Shown: positions 8,242 to 17,129 of the stretch, one piece after another
Numbering within the stretch: position 1 is the first letter of the stretch
Layout: every line of letters begins with the position of its first letter
DNA from: an uncultured Glaciecola sp.
GTDB taxonomy: Bacteria; Pseudomonadota; Gammaproteobacteria; Enterobacterales; Alteromonadaceae
Direction: 5' to 3'
DNA: 64,000 nucleotides
Assembly: GCA_937125395.1 (NCBI GenBank)
Contig: CAKZLI010000057.1
Location: 61,520 to 125,519, forward strand
The notes under the pieces: generated by a model
What the model was told of the DNA's origin: nothing
Seen by the model: only the letters and a program-made list of their open reading frames with translations
Database searches by the model: none
Translations under genes and position numbers: made by a program

Positions 8242-9168
8242 ATGTCACTTACCGTTACCCCTCTTGATAATGTTGGCGTTGAAGTGTCAGGTTTTGACAT
8301 TAATGCGCCTATGACTGATGCGATGAAAGCTGAATTAAAGGCATTGTGGTACGAACATGCCATTTTGGTATTTCGTGATCAGGACGTGACTCCTGAAAAA
8401 CAAATAGAATTTAGTCGGATCTTTGGTCCTTTAGAATTGCATCCACTTAAAGTAACGCAAAACGACGAACATCCAGAATTGTTTGAGTTGAAAAATGGCG
8501 GCCCTATGGATAAATTCCAAACGGCGTTTTATAAGGGCAAAGAAATTGTCGGACGCTTGGATTGGCATATGGATTTGCATTATACCGCTCGGCCTAATCA
8601 TGGTGCGCTATTACGTGCCGTCGTGGTGGCAGAAGAAGACGGGCTTACTGGATTTGGTGACTTAGCCAAGGCCTACGATGCACTGGATGATGAAACCAAA
8701 GCAATACTTGAAAAGTTAGAAGTTGTCTATAGTTTTAGTATGCAACGCCGGCACATGCGCTATGTTAATCTTGATGGTTATGAACCAGGCCCTAATAGTC
8801 CAATGAAACCAACAGACATCGGATTCCCAGACTTTGCTGATGCGGCCTATCCAGCGGTTGTCACGCACCCTATCAGCGGACGAAAAGTCCTTGAGGTGGT
8901 AGAGCAATTTTTGGACAGAGTCATCACTCCCCAACAGTTTGGGTTATCCAACGATGAATCCATTGAACTGTTAGAGCGTTTGATCAAACATGCGACCAGT
9001 CCAGAGTTCACTTATTTTCACCAATGGCGTGAAGGGGACATGGTCCTATGGGATAACTGGCGTGCTATGCACTGTACAACGGGTACCAAAGTCGGCGTTA
9101 ATCGCGTTATCAACCGGACCACGATCAAAGGTGATGTAACGCTTGGCCGGGTCTTAAAAACAGAATAA
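8242..9168 (+). CDS. TauD/TfdA-family Fe(II)/2-oxoglutarate dioxygenase
   Basis: This is a protein of 308 residues of the TauD/TfdA family. The iron ligands are visible as HMD in WHMDLHYTARP (His-x-Asp) and the distal His in WRAMHCTTG, about 165 residues later. An Arg for 2-oxoglutarate follows in NRTTIKGD. Family members hydroxylate next to a heteroatom, which releases sulfite from taurine, glyoxylate from aryloxyacetates or an aldehyde from ethers. AGAGGAATATACT gives a ribosome site before the ATG. It is paired with the class II aldolase and followed by a gene remnant. Whether it removes a substituent from the catabolic substrate or serves another pathway is unknown. Confidence 0.85.
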   Translation: MSLTVTPLDNVGVEVSGFDINAPMTDAMKAELKALWYEHAILVFRDQDVTPEKQIEFSRIFGPLELHPLKVTQNDEHPELFELKNGGPMDKFQTAFYKGKEIVGRLDWHMDLHYTARPNHGALLRAVVVAEEDGLTGFGDLAKAYDALDDETKAILEKLEVVYSFSMQRRHMRYVNLDGYEPGPNSPMKPTDIGFPDFADAAYPAVVTHPISGRKVLEVVEQFLDRVITPQQFGLSNDESIELLERLIKHATSPEFTYFHQWREGDMVLWDNWRAMHCTTGTKVGVNRVINRTTIKGDVTLGRVLKTE

Positions 9169-9182
9169 CCAATCTATTTACT

Positions 9183-9218
9183 GATAGAGATAGAGATAGA
9201 GATAGAGATAAAGATAAA
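9183..9218 (+). repeat. Hexanucleotide tandem repeat (GATAGA/GATAAA)
   Basis: Four copies of GATAGA followed by two of GATAAA stand head to tail just after the dioxygenase stop codon. In the frame of the remnant that follows, they read as Ile-Glu repeats. Such a simple repeat can grow or shrink by slippage. Confidence 0.85.
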
Positions 9219-9318
9219 CATTGAATTCACAGCTGCAGAAAAAGAAATCCTAGTCGGCAAGTTACAACAATATATGACAAGAGAATTGGATATAGAAAAG
9301 CCAACATCATTACGCTAA
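9211..9318 (+). pseudogene. DUF2164-like gene remnant
   Basis: In this frame the sequence reads KINIEFTAAEKEILVGKL and continues QQYMTRELDIEKP before a stop. This resembles the N-terminal third of DUF2164 proteins, which are about 80 residues with a pattern like Ile-x-Leu/Phe, then KExLVxKIQxYFxxELD. The rest of the domain is absent. No normal start codon exists: the frame runs upstream into the hexanucleotide repeat (an in-frame CTG at 9181). The stem-loop at 9298 to 9330 overlaps its end. I read it as a truncated leftover from a recombination between the dioxygenase gene and the formaldehyde dehydrogenase gene. Confidence 0.55.
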
Positions 9319-9330
9319 CGACGTTGGCTT
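9298..9330. terminator. Stem-loop, possible bidirectional terminator
   Basis: AAGCCAAC at 9298 to 9305 pairs with GTTGGCTT at 9323 to 9330 across a 17-base loop. It lies between convergent genes (dioxygenase rightward, formaldehyde dehydrogenase leftward). There is no clear T-run on either side, so a terminator role is only probable. Confidence 0.4.
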
Positions 9331-9357
9331 AGCTTGCATTGAGAATTAATGCTAATG

Positions 9358-10500
<1,143 letters not shown>

Positions 10501-10519
10501 TTATAGGGAGTTGCATGAG

Positions 10520-10542
10520 TAATATTGTTATTATCAATATTA
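10520..10542. promoter_or_regulatory. Palindrome, candidate LysR binding site
   Basis: TAATATTG at 10520 to 10527 and CAATATTA at 10535 to 10542 form a perfect 8-bp inverted repeat with a 7-base spacer. It lies in the divergent region between frmA and its LysR-type neighbour. This fits the T-N11-A type site expected for a LysR regulator controlling both genes. Confidence 0.55.
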
Positions 10543-10608
10543 TAGTTATTTCGTATAAAATGATAATATACCAATTTGGTAAAACATTTATACCCAGAGG
10601 TAACAATC

Positions 10609-11475
10609 GTGCAGTGGGATGGAATTATTGAATTTGTTCATGTTGCTGAGAATCAAAGTTTTACACTCGCGGCAAAAAAATTAGAGATTTCTACGGCTCA
10701 AGTTAGTCGTCAAATAAGCGCACTAGAAAAGCGCCTTAATATTAAATTATTTTATCGGACAACTCGAAAAGTATCATTGACCGAAGAAGGAAGTGTTTTT
10801 TATCAGCACTGTCGCAGTGTACTTGATGGTTTAGATGAAGCTGAACGCGCAATCACCAATTTGCAGTCTAAGCCCAAAGGTAAAATAAAAATCACCGCAC
10901 CCGTAACCTATGGTGAAAAACAAATTTTGCCTCTGATCAATGACTTTTTGCAACAATATGATGATATAGAAGTCTCTGCATATTTGAGCAATCGACAAAT
11001 TGACATCATTGAAGAAGGCTATGATCTCGCGATCCGAGTGGGTAAATTACATGACTCAACCATGATTGCAAAAAAACTAGCAAAGCGCACCAGTTATGTG
11101 TGTGCATCACCTAGTTATCTAAGCAAACATGGTATGCCTAATTTTGTATCAGATCTTAAACATCATCATTGCTTATTGGGGACGAATGATTCTTGGCATT
11201 TTAAAGAATCAACCAGAGAAAAAAGTATCAAAGTGACAGGAAGGTTACGCTACAACAGCGGCTATAGTTTAACGGATGCGGCTTTGAAAGGCTTAGGAAT
11301 AGTGCAATTACCTCATTATTATGTGCTACCCCACATACAAAGCGGCAACTTAGTGACGTTATTAGATGAGTATCGGGCCGACGACGAAGGGATATGGGCG
11401 GTATACCCACAAAACCGTCAATTATCGCCAAAAATACGATTACTGGTTAATTATTTAACGGAACAACTCGTTTGA
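10609..11475 (+). CDS. LysR-family regulator, neighbour of frmA
   Basis: This is a LysR-type regulator of 288 residues. The N-terminal winged HTH contains FTLAAKKLEISTAQVSRQI and is followed by the linker helix with LFYRTTRKVSLTEEG. The C-terminal periplasmic-binding-like sensor domain fills the rest. The start is the GTG at 10609, preceded by AGAGG at 8 bases; a reading from 10576 would add 11 residues before the usual LysR N-terminus. It is divergent from frmA, with a clean palindrome between them, so it most likely controls formaldehyde detoxification. Confidence 0.85.
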   Translation: MQWDGIIEFVHVAENQSFTLAAKKLEISTAQVSRQISALEKRLNIKLFYRTTRKVSLTEEGSVFYQHCRSVLDGLDEAERAITNLQSKPKGKIKITAPVTYGEKQILPLINDFLQQYDDIEVSAYLSNRQIDIIEEGYDLAIRVGKLHDSTMIAKKLAKRTSYVCASPSYLSKHGMPNFVSDLKHHHCLLGTNDSWHFKESTREKSIKVTGRLRYNSGYSLTDAALKGLGIVQLPHYYVLPHIQSGNLVTLLDEYRADDEGIWAVYPQNRQLSPKIRLLVNYLTEQLV

Positions 11476-11496
11476 GCGAGAAAACAATTTCAGAGC

Positions 11497-11943
11497 TTAT
11501 TTTGGGTCAATTTGTGCAACCGCAATACTGAATCCGAACTGGGATGTCGAGTTAAGAAAAAATTCTTGATATTTTTCAAACATCCCGTCCAAATGACTGT
11601 TAATTTCTTCTTGAGTATAATCAACCGAATGAAAAGCAAGGACGCCAGCAGATTCTGCTTTGTGTTTTGCCTTCAGCGCATCTTCAACACCCAGAATAAC
11701 ACTCATAACCCCTTCACCATTGTTAGCTAAAAAGGCTGACACTGCACTCGTATCCTCACAGCCTTTGATTGGGGCGCAGAGTTCAATTCCTGCGTCCCAA
11801 CTAATAGCGACTTCAATACCAAACGCCTCTCCAGTCCAGTTTGCTTGACGAAATGTTGCACCAAAAGCCTCCGAATAGGATTTTTTAGCTTCCTCAAGAT
11901 TATTTACTGCTACAACTATCCGATTTATGCCACGTAGTTCCAT
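11497..11943 (-). CDS. VOC/glyoxalase-fold protein
   Basis: This is a protein of 148 residues with the vicinal-oxygen-chelate fold. The start INRIVVAVNNLEEAKKSYSEAFG is typical of the first beta-alpha-beta unit, and a second half follows from about residue 75. Length and pattern resemble methylmalonyl-CoA epimerase and small glyoxalase-like proteins. It is too short for a normal two-domain extradiol dioxygenase. It lies 53 bases after the last ACAD gene of the core operon, on the same strand, so it may be the final operon gene. An epimerase for propionyl-CoA-derived methylmalonyl-CoA would suit that place, but this is inference. Confidence 0.7.
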   Translation of the reverse strand: MELRGINRIVVAVNNLEEAKKSYSEAFGATFRQANWTGEAFGIEVAISWDAGIELCAPIKGCEDTSAVSAFLANNGEGVMSVILGVEDALKAKHKAESAGVLAFHSVDYTQEEINSHLDGMFEKYQEFFLNSTSQFGFSIAVAQIDPK

Positions 11944-11996
11944 AATGTGTCCATTTAATCCAGTTAACGGTTGCGATTGTTGCCACCCTATTTGGC

Positions 11997-13127
11997 TTAA
12001 GAATTGTGTCGTTTTAAGTTTATATAACGGGCTTGATGAAAATCAGCATCACCAAACAGCATTTGCGCTACACGAATACGTTTAAGATACAGACCAATAT
12101 CTAACTCATCAGTCACCGCAATACCACCGTGCATTTGAATTGCTTCTTTGGTAATCAAATCTGCAGCTTTTGAGAGTTTCCATTTTGCTAAACTAACACT
12201 TAACGCAAGATTCTCTGGATCCGTGTCTGCGGTAGATAATGCAGACATAACACATGATTGCGCGAGTTCTAATTCAACAAAACAACGCGCAGCTCGATGT
12301 TGTAAAGCTTGGAATGTGCCGATTTTTACGCCAAATTGTTCACGCGTTTTGAGATACTCAATGGTCATAGTAAACAACGCTTTAGACGCACCTAGTAACT
12401 CACAACTTAAACATAATCGGCCCAAATCTAACGCAAAATCGAGTGCTTTTGCGGATTCAGCCGGATCCACTGATTGCCCTAAACGCGCTTCAGCAGGTAA
12501 CTGAAGGTTATTGAACGACAAGGTGGCATAGTTACGAGAGTCAATTAATGATGTTGCTGCCACGCTGACATCCGCACTAAAAGGCACAATAAACAGATTA
12601 ACTGCACCGTCGTATTGCGCTGCCACTAGCCACGCATCCGGACTCACGCCATCGATTACAATGGCTTTTTCACCCGAGAGGCTATAACCGTTAGAATTAG
12701 CAACTGCTGTGCAATTAATCGTGCTAGGGTTATGCCTTGCATGTTCATCAATGGCTAATGCTAAGCGTTTTTCACCGCTTATAACGTTATCAAGCCAAGC
12801 TAACTGGGTCTCATTAGCTAAATGTTGCAAAATCGTACCACTGAGCACCACTGATGAGAGCATGGGCGCTGCGGTAAGGTGTTTACCCATGCTTTCAAAT
12901 ACAGCACCTAATCCTTTATAACCAAAAGCTAAGCCACCGAGTTCTTCAGGAAAGGTAATCGCACTCCAGCCCAGTTCAGTCATTTGCTGCCAGATCTGTG
13001 GATCGTAGCCTGAAACTGACTGGTTATCTCGCAGAGCGCGTTGTGCTGATACTGGACTTTTTGAGGACAAGAACTCTTCAGCGGTATCCGCTAGCATTCT
13101 GTCATCTTCAGTGTAAACCATACTCAT
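11997..13127 (-). CDS. Acyl-CoA dehydrogenase-like subunit (ChsE1-type, divergent)
   Basis: This protein of 376 residues has the three-part ACAD fold, with YTEDDRMLADTAEEFL at the N-terminus and the C-terminal signature IQMHGGIAVTDELDIGLYLKR. The middle domain lacks the EPxAGSD flavin-binding motif; LALAIDEHARHN stands in its place. Steroid-type ACADs of actinobacteria work as alpha2beta2 heterotetramers in which one subunit supplies the catalytic base and main flavin contacts. This gene would be the divergent partner. Its start overlaps the stop of the neighbouring ACAD by 4 bases (ATGA), which supports a one-to-one complex with that protein. Confidence 0.85.
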   Translation of the reverse strand: MSMVYTEDDRMLADTAEEFLSSKSPVSAQRALRDNQSVSGYDPQIWQQMTELGWSAITFPEELGGLAFGYKGLGAVFESMGKHLTAAPMLSSVVLSGTILQHLANETQLAWLDNVISGEKRLALAIDEHARHNPSTINCTAVANSNGYSLSGEKAIVIDGVSPDAWLVAAQYDGAVNLFIVPFSADVSVAATSLIDSRNYATLSFNNLQLPAEARLGQSVDPAESAKALDFALDLGRLCLSCELLGASKALFTMTIEYLKTREQFGVKIGTFQALQHRAARCFVELELAQSCVMSALSTADTDPENLALSVSLAKWKLSKAADLITKEAIQMHGGIAVTDELDIGLYLKRIRVAQMLFGDADFHQARYINLKRHNS

Positions 13128-14326
13128 GCATTGGCTCCTTTATTTTCTGGCAGTTGCAGAACACGTTTTGCAATCACATTAAGCTGTACTTCCGATGAAC
13201 CGCCAGCAATGGTCTGCGAAAAACTGTTTAACCAAGCTCTGTTAACTGCCTGTTCTTGTTCATTAAAACTATCGTCTTCCCAGCCTAGAGCTCGATAACC
13301 CATCGCATCCAGTAATAGTTCAAATTTCACAATTTCTTGTTCCGTATGAACCAATTTCATGATCGACATTAAACCAAAGCAATTTTGCCCAGCTTGCATT
13401 TCTTGAGTTAAACGTTGCACAGTTAAATGATATGCGTGCTCTTCCATATCAGCATCATGGGCTTTGTGCAATAATGACATTTCACTAGCACTATGTGGTT
13501 CAGGCAAATATTCATGCACTAACGACATCAAATCAAAATGTGTCGGCAGTTGAAATTCACCAAACTTAGACATGGCACTTCGCTCATGTTGCAGTAGCTC
13601 TTTGGCTAGTTTCCAACCGTCGTTAATATCACCAATCAGGTTTTCTTTTGGCACACGCACATTATCAAAAAAGACCTCACAAAATGAAGACTTACCACTG
13701 ATAAGATCAATGGGGGCTGTTTTGACCCCCTCACTGTGCATGTCTAATAACAACAAACTAATACCTTGGTGTTTCGGTGCTTTAGCATCGGTACGAACTA
13801 GCGCATACATCCAGTCAGATTTGTCACCATAAGACGTCCAAATCTTACTGCCATTCACTAAATAATGATCTCCCATGTCCACAGCACTGGTGCGTAAACT
13901 TGCCAAATCAGAACCGGCATTGGGTTCACTAAAACCTTGACACCAACGCACTTCACCGCGAGCCATAGGCTTAAGGAATTGTTGTTTTTGTGCTTCACTA
14001 CCGTGTTCTAATAGCACCGGACCCAACATCCAAATACCTAGATTAATTTGCGGTGGACGACATTTAATCTTACGCATTTCTTTTTCAAGTATGCTGTTTT
14101 CTTTTGGGGTTAAACCTGCACCACCATATTCTGTTGACCAGGTTGGACAAAACCAGTTTTTGTCTCGCATGCGTTCAAACCACACACGTTGGTCATCAAA
14201 AGTGAAATTTGGCTCACGCCCACCCCAAATTAGCTCACCATCAGGCGTAGGAGTGCGCAATGACATTGGGCAATTAGCCTCAAGCCACTGACGGGTTTCT
14301 GTCTGAAATTGTTGCAAATCACTCAT
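13124..14326 (-). CDS. Acyl-CoA dehydrogenase (ChsE2-type, flavin-binding subunit)
   Basis: This is an ACAD of 400 residues with intact motifs: EPNAGSD at 134 to 140, the downstream WTSYGDKSDWMYALVRT, and the C-terminal AGGSSEVQLNVIAKRVL. It oxidises an acyl-CoA to the 2-enoyl-CoA and passes electrons to ETF, which is encoded at 31 kb in this island. It is translationally coupled to the divergent ACAD downstream and lies 14 bases after another intact ACAD. In length and motif it matches steroid side-chain ACADs such as FadE29 (ChsE2). The side-chain length it handles cannot be read from sequence. Confidence 0.88.
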   Translation of the reverse strand: MSDLQQFQTETRQWLEANCPMSLRTPTPDGELIWGGREPNFTFDDQRVWFERMRDKNWFCPTWSTEYGGAGLTPKENSILEKEMRKIKCRPPQINLGIWMLGPVLLEHGSEAQKQQFLKPMARGEVRWCQGFSEPNAGSDLASLRTSAVDMGDHYLVNGSKIWTSYGDKSDWMYALVRTDAKAPKHQGISLLLLDMHSEGVKTAPIDLISGKSSFCEVFFDNVRVPKENLIGDINDGWKLAKELLQHERSAMSKFGEFQLPTHFDLMSLVHEYLPEPHSASEMSLLHKAHDADMEEHAYHLTVQRLTQEMQAGQNCFGLMSIMKLVHTEQEIVKFELLLDAMGYRALGWEDDSFNEQEQAVNRAWLNSFSQTIAGGSSEVQLNVIAKRVLQLPENKGANA

Positions 14327-14340
14327 ACATCACTCTCCGA

Positions 14341-15510
14341 CTAACGTACTGCTCGTGGCATATTAATACCAAATTGTGCAATTAACTCACGCTGTATTTC
14401 GTTAGTACCGCCACCAAATGTTAATGTCACTGATGCACGGACTTCGTATTCCAACTCACCTAACAAAAACGACGCTGCAGAATCACCTTTGACCATGCCG
14501 TTTAATCCGACAATATCGATCAGTTTACGTAATATATCAACCGCACTTTCAGAACCATATACTTTGGTAATCGACGCCAAGGCAACGTCCATATGCCCCG
14601 CTTCTAAATCAGCTGCGATCCTAAAGTTGATTAAGCGCATCGCTTCGAGCTTGGCATAGCATTCTGCCAACGCTGAACTGACCCATTGATTATCACTGGC
14701 ACGTTTGCCATGCTCATCTGGGGTATTTGCCCATAAATACACGCGTGTAAACAAACTTACCACTTTGTCCGACCAAGAGCCCAAACCTAAACGTTCATGG
14801 TTAAGCTGCGCTGTAATCAGGTTCCAGCCACGGTTAAGCTCGCCGACTAACATGTCTTTGGGTACCTTTACGTTATCGTAATAGGTCGCCGCTGTTGGGT
14901 TAGAGCACGTTGGGATAACAGTACTGCTAAAGCCTTCACTCTTGGTATCAAGGATCATAATAGAGACCCCTTTGTGACGCGGAAGGTCTGGATCAGTGCG
15001 CGCCGCTAACCAAATATAATCAGCTGAATCAGCACCGGAGGTCCATAATTTATTGCCATTAACAATAAAGTTATCACCTTCAAGCGTTGCTTTGGTTTTG
15101 AGTGTTGCCAAATCAGAACCGGCATTCGGCTCTGAATAACCAATCGCAAAATGAATATCACCACTGGCAATACCCGGTAAAAACATGTCTTTTTGTAACT
15201 GTGTTCCTGATTCCATCAATGCAGGACCAACAGTACTGATTGTGACGAATGGTAACGGTGCACCCGCAATATTAGCTTCTTCAAAAAAGATTAATTGCTC
15301 GGTCGCTTGATACCCTTGGCCACCGTGTTCTTTGGGCCAACCAACCGCCAACCAGCCGTCTTTACCCATTTGCTTGACAACTTTACGAAATGTATCGCCG
15401 CCCTCTTCGCCTCTTAATGCTAATCGCAGTTCAGGCGTCATTAATTGTGTGAAATAATCACGTATCTCTAGGCGCAAGGCCCTTTGTTCTGGTGTTAAAT
15501 CAATGAACAT
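14341..15510 (-). CDS. Acyl-CoA dehydrogenase (flavin-binding subunit)
   Basis: This is an ACAD of 389 residues with EPNAGSD at 127 to 133, WTSGADSADYIWLAART, the helix QLNHERLGLGSW and the C-terminal TFGGGTNEIQRELIAQFG, all typical of an active flavoprotein subunit. It sits 10 bases downstream of the Ltp2-like gene in the core operon. Its probable partner is the motif-poor ACAD at 17119 to 18252. Together with the 400/376-residue pair this gives two predicted heteromeric dehydrogenases in one operon, so two successive side-chain or ring-acyl dehydrogenations are likely. Confidence 0.88.
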   Translation of the reverse strand: MFIDLTPEQRALRLEIRDYFTQLMTPELRLALRGEEGGDTFRKVVKQMGKDGWLAVGWPKEHGGQGYQATEQLIFFEEANIAGAPLPFVTISTVGPALMESGTQLQKDMFLPGIASGDIHFAIGYSEPNAGSDLATLKTKATLEGDNFIVNGNKLWTSGADSADYIWLAARTDPDLPRHKGVSIMILDTKSEGFSSTVIPTCSNPTAATYYDNVKVPKDMLVGELNRGWNLITAQLNHERLGLGSWSDKVVSLFTRVYLWANTPDEHGKRASDNQWVSSALAECYAKLEAMRLINFRIAADLEAGHMDVALASITKVYGSESAVDILRKLIDIVGLNGMVKGDSAASFLLGELEYEVRASVTLTFGGGTNEIQRELIAQFGINMPRAVR

Positions 15511-15520
15511 AGTGTACTCC

Positions 15521-16696
15521 TTAATCGCTACCTAAAATTAAACCGCTGGTGGGAACACCTGTGCCAGCTGTGACCAATACGTTTTCAACGTTATCGACTT
15601 GATTCACGGCGGTGCCACGGACTTGACGAACCGCTTCGGCGACGCCATTCATGCCATGGATATAAGCTTCGCCTAATTGTCCACCGTGCGTGTTGATTGG
15701 TAATTTACCACCACGAGCATGATGCCCTGCACGAATAAACTCTTTAGCTTGACCACGCTCAGCAAAACCAAACTCTTCGAGTTGTGGTAAGACAAACGGC
15801 GTAAAGTGATCATAAATAATCGCAGTTTGAAAATCATCCGGACCAAGACCCGATTGTGCATATAATTCTTTGGCGACCACACCCATTTCAGGTAAGCCCG
15901 TAATGTCATCTCTGTAATACGAGGTCATGATTTGCTGACCTTCGGCAATCCCTTGGGAGCCTGCTTTAATCACAACTGGTTTTTGTTTGAAATTTTTAGC
16001 TCGGTCAACACTGGTAATAACCATGGCCACCGCACCATCTGACTCTTGGCAACAATCCAGTAAATGTAGTGGCTCACAGATCCACTTGGATGCTTGATGA
16101 TCCGCTAAAGTAATGGGTTTTTCATAGAAAAATGCAGCTGGATTGGTCGCTGCAAAATCACGCGCAGCAACAGCAATCTTACCAAAATCTTCCGAAGTGG
16201 CACCGTTCTCATGCATATAACGCTGAGCAAACATCCCCACCCAACTTGCAGGGGTATGAAAACCGTGCGGCATATACCAACCATAATTGGTATTTTCAAA
16301 AATAGGCGTTGAGCCAAAGCCATATGTGCCAGTGCCAAAACGATACCAAGAACGTTCATTCATCGCACGGTAAACCACGACAGTTTTAGCTACACCACTC
16401 GCAACAGCCATCGCAGCATGCATGATAGGAGCACAAGCCGCGCCACCACCATGCGGTATTTGCGAAAAGAATTTCACTTCTTTACAACCCAACAAGCGGG
16501 CAATTTCATATTCAGGTACTTTGTCGACAGAGTAGCTACTAAAGCCGTCAACTTCACTTGGATCGATGCCGGCATCTTTTAATGCCTCTAACGTCGCTTC
16601 CATAGCAAGGCGTAATTCAGTGCGTCCTGAGTTTTTTGAAAATTCTGTGGCACCTAGGCCAACAATGGCAGCTTTGCCACTGATTGATTCATTCAT
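15521..16696 (-). CDS. ltp2: Ltp2-like thiolase-fold aldolase (lipid-transfer protein)
   Basis: This protein of 391 residues is of the SCP2-thiolase/lipid-transfer branch. It matches steroid aldolase Ltp2 in length (about 386), begins GKAAIVGLGATEFS, and carries Tyr295 in IIYDHFTPF and Tyr345 in HGGQLGEAYIHGMNG. As I recall, the characterised Ltp2 uses Tyr294 and Tyr344 in place of normal thiolase chemistry. With the DUF35 domain of its partner it performs retro-aldol cleavage of a 3-hydroxyacyl-CoA side chain, releasing propionyl-CoA and a ketone in the steroid case. It lies 16 bases after the small MaoC gene, in the same order as ChsH2-ChsH1-Ltp2 in the mycobacterial igr operon. The symbol is given by analogy. 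Confidence 0.85.
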   Translation of the reverse strand: MNESISGKAAIVGLGATEFSKNSGRTELRLAMEATLEALKDAGIDPSEVDGFSSYSVDKVPEYEIARLLGCKEVKFFSQIPHGGGAACAPIMHAAMAVASGVAKTVVVYRAMNERSWYRFGTGTYGFGSTPIFENTNYGWYMPHGFHTPASWVGMFAQRYMHENGATSEDFGKIAVAARDFAATNPAAFFYEKPITLADHQASKWICEPLHLLDCCQESDGAVAMVITSVDRAKNFKQKPVVIKAGSQGIAEGQQIMTSYYRDDITGLPEMGVVAKELYAQSGLGPDDFQTAIIYDHFTPFVLPQLEEFGFAERGQAKEFIRAGHHARGGKLPINTHGGQLGEAYIHGMNGVAEAVRQVRGTAVNQVDNVENVLVTAGTGVPTSGLILGSD

Positions 16697-16712
16697 CTTT
16701 GTCTCTCCTAGG

Positions 16713-17129
16713 TTATGGTAATACTAAACGGACAGTACCGTTAACGTGCATGCCATATTGATTTTGTCCCGCTAAACCCACTTCAATCGTGTTAGTTTGC
16801 GCATCAACAGTCGTCACTTCACCTTTAAAGGTCATCGTATCACCGGGATAATTTGGCATACCAAGCTTTATATCAATATCCTTAAACACACTATCTGGAC
16901 CGCTCCACTGCTCAACAAAGCGCTGTACCAAACCATTGGTAGTCAGAATATTCATAAAGATATGTGGCGAACCTAACTCAATCGCAGCATCTTTATCATG
17001 ATGCCCCGGAAAAAAATCACGCGTGGCTATCGCACCGCTGGTAATTAAAGCCACCGTTATAGGAATTGCTAACTCAGGTAATTTGTCGCCCACTTTAACC
17101 TGGTCAAATTGTAGTGTTTTATTTTGCAT
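16713..17129 (-). CDS. chsH1: MaoC-fold enoyl-CoA hydratase subunit (ChsH1-like)
   Basis: This is a single hot-dog MaoC domain of 138 residues. The ATG at 17129 is chosen because GGATGAATCTA precedes it; it overlaps the ACAD stop by 11 bases, and upstream ATGs have no ribosome site. The hydratase signature is visible in RDFFPGHHDKDAAIELG, with the conserved Asp and His and the following Gly-Ser-Pro. In the steroid system ChsH1 pairs with the MaoC half of ChsH2 to hydrate the enoyl-CoA before aldol cleavage. The short length, neighbours and gene order support the same pairing here. The symbol is by analogy. Confidence 0.82.
   Translation of the reverse strand: MQNKTLQFDQVKVGDKLPELAIPITVALITSGAIATRDFFPGHHDKDAAIELGSPHIFMNILTTNGLVQRFVEQWSGPDSVFKDIDIKLGMPNYPGDTMTFKGEVTTVDAQTNTIEVGLAGQNQYGMHVNGTVRLVLP

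Noticed and set aside
11497..11943. VOC protein as the missing extradiol dioxygenase (HsaC)
   Set aside because: At 148 residues it is a single VOC unit, about half the length of HsaC-type enzymes, and its pattern is closer to epimerase/glyoxalase proteins.
11949..11960. GTCCATTTAATC as an eighth copy of the shared motif
   Set aside because: It matches only 10 of 12 positions and lies on the ribosome site of the VOC gene rather than in a promoter position. It was left out of the site list.
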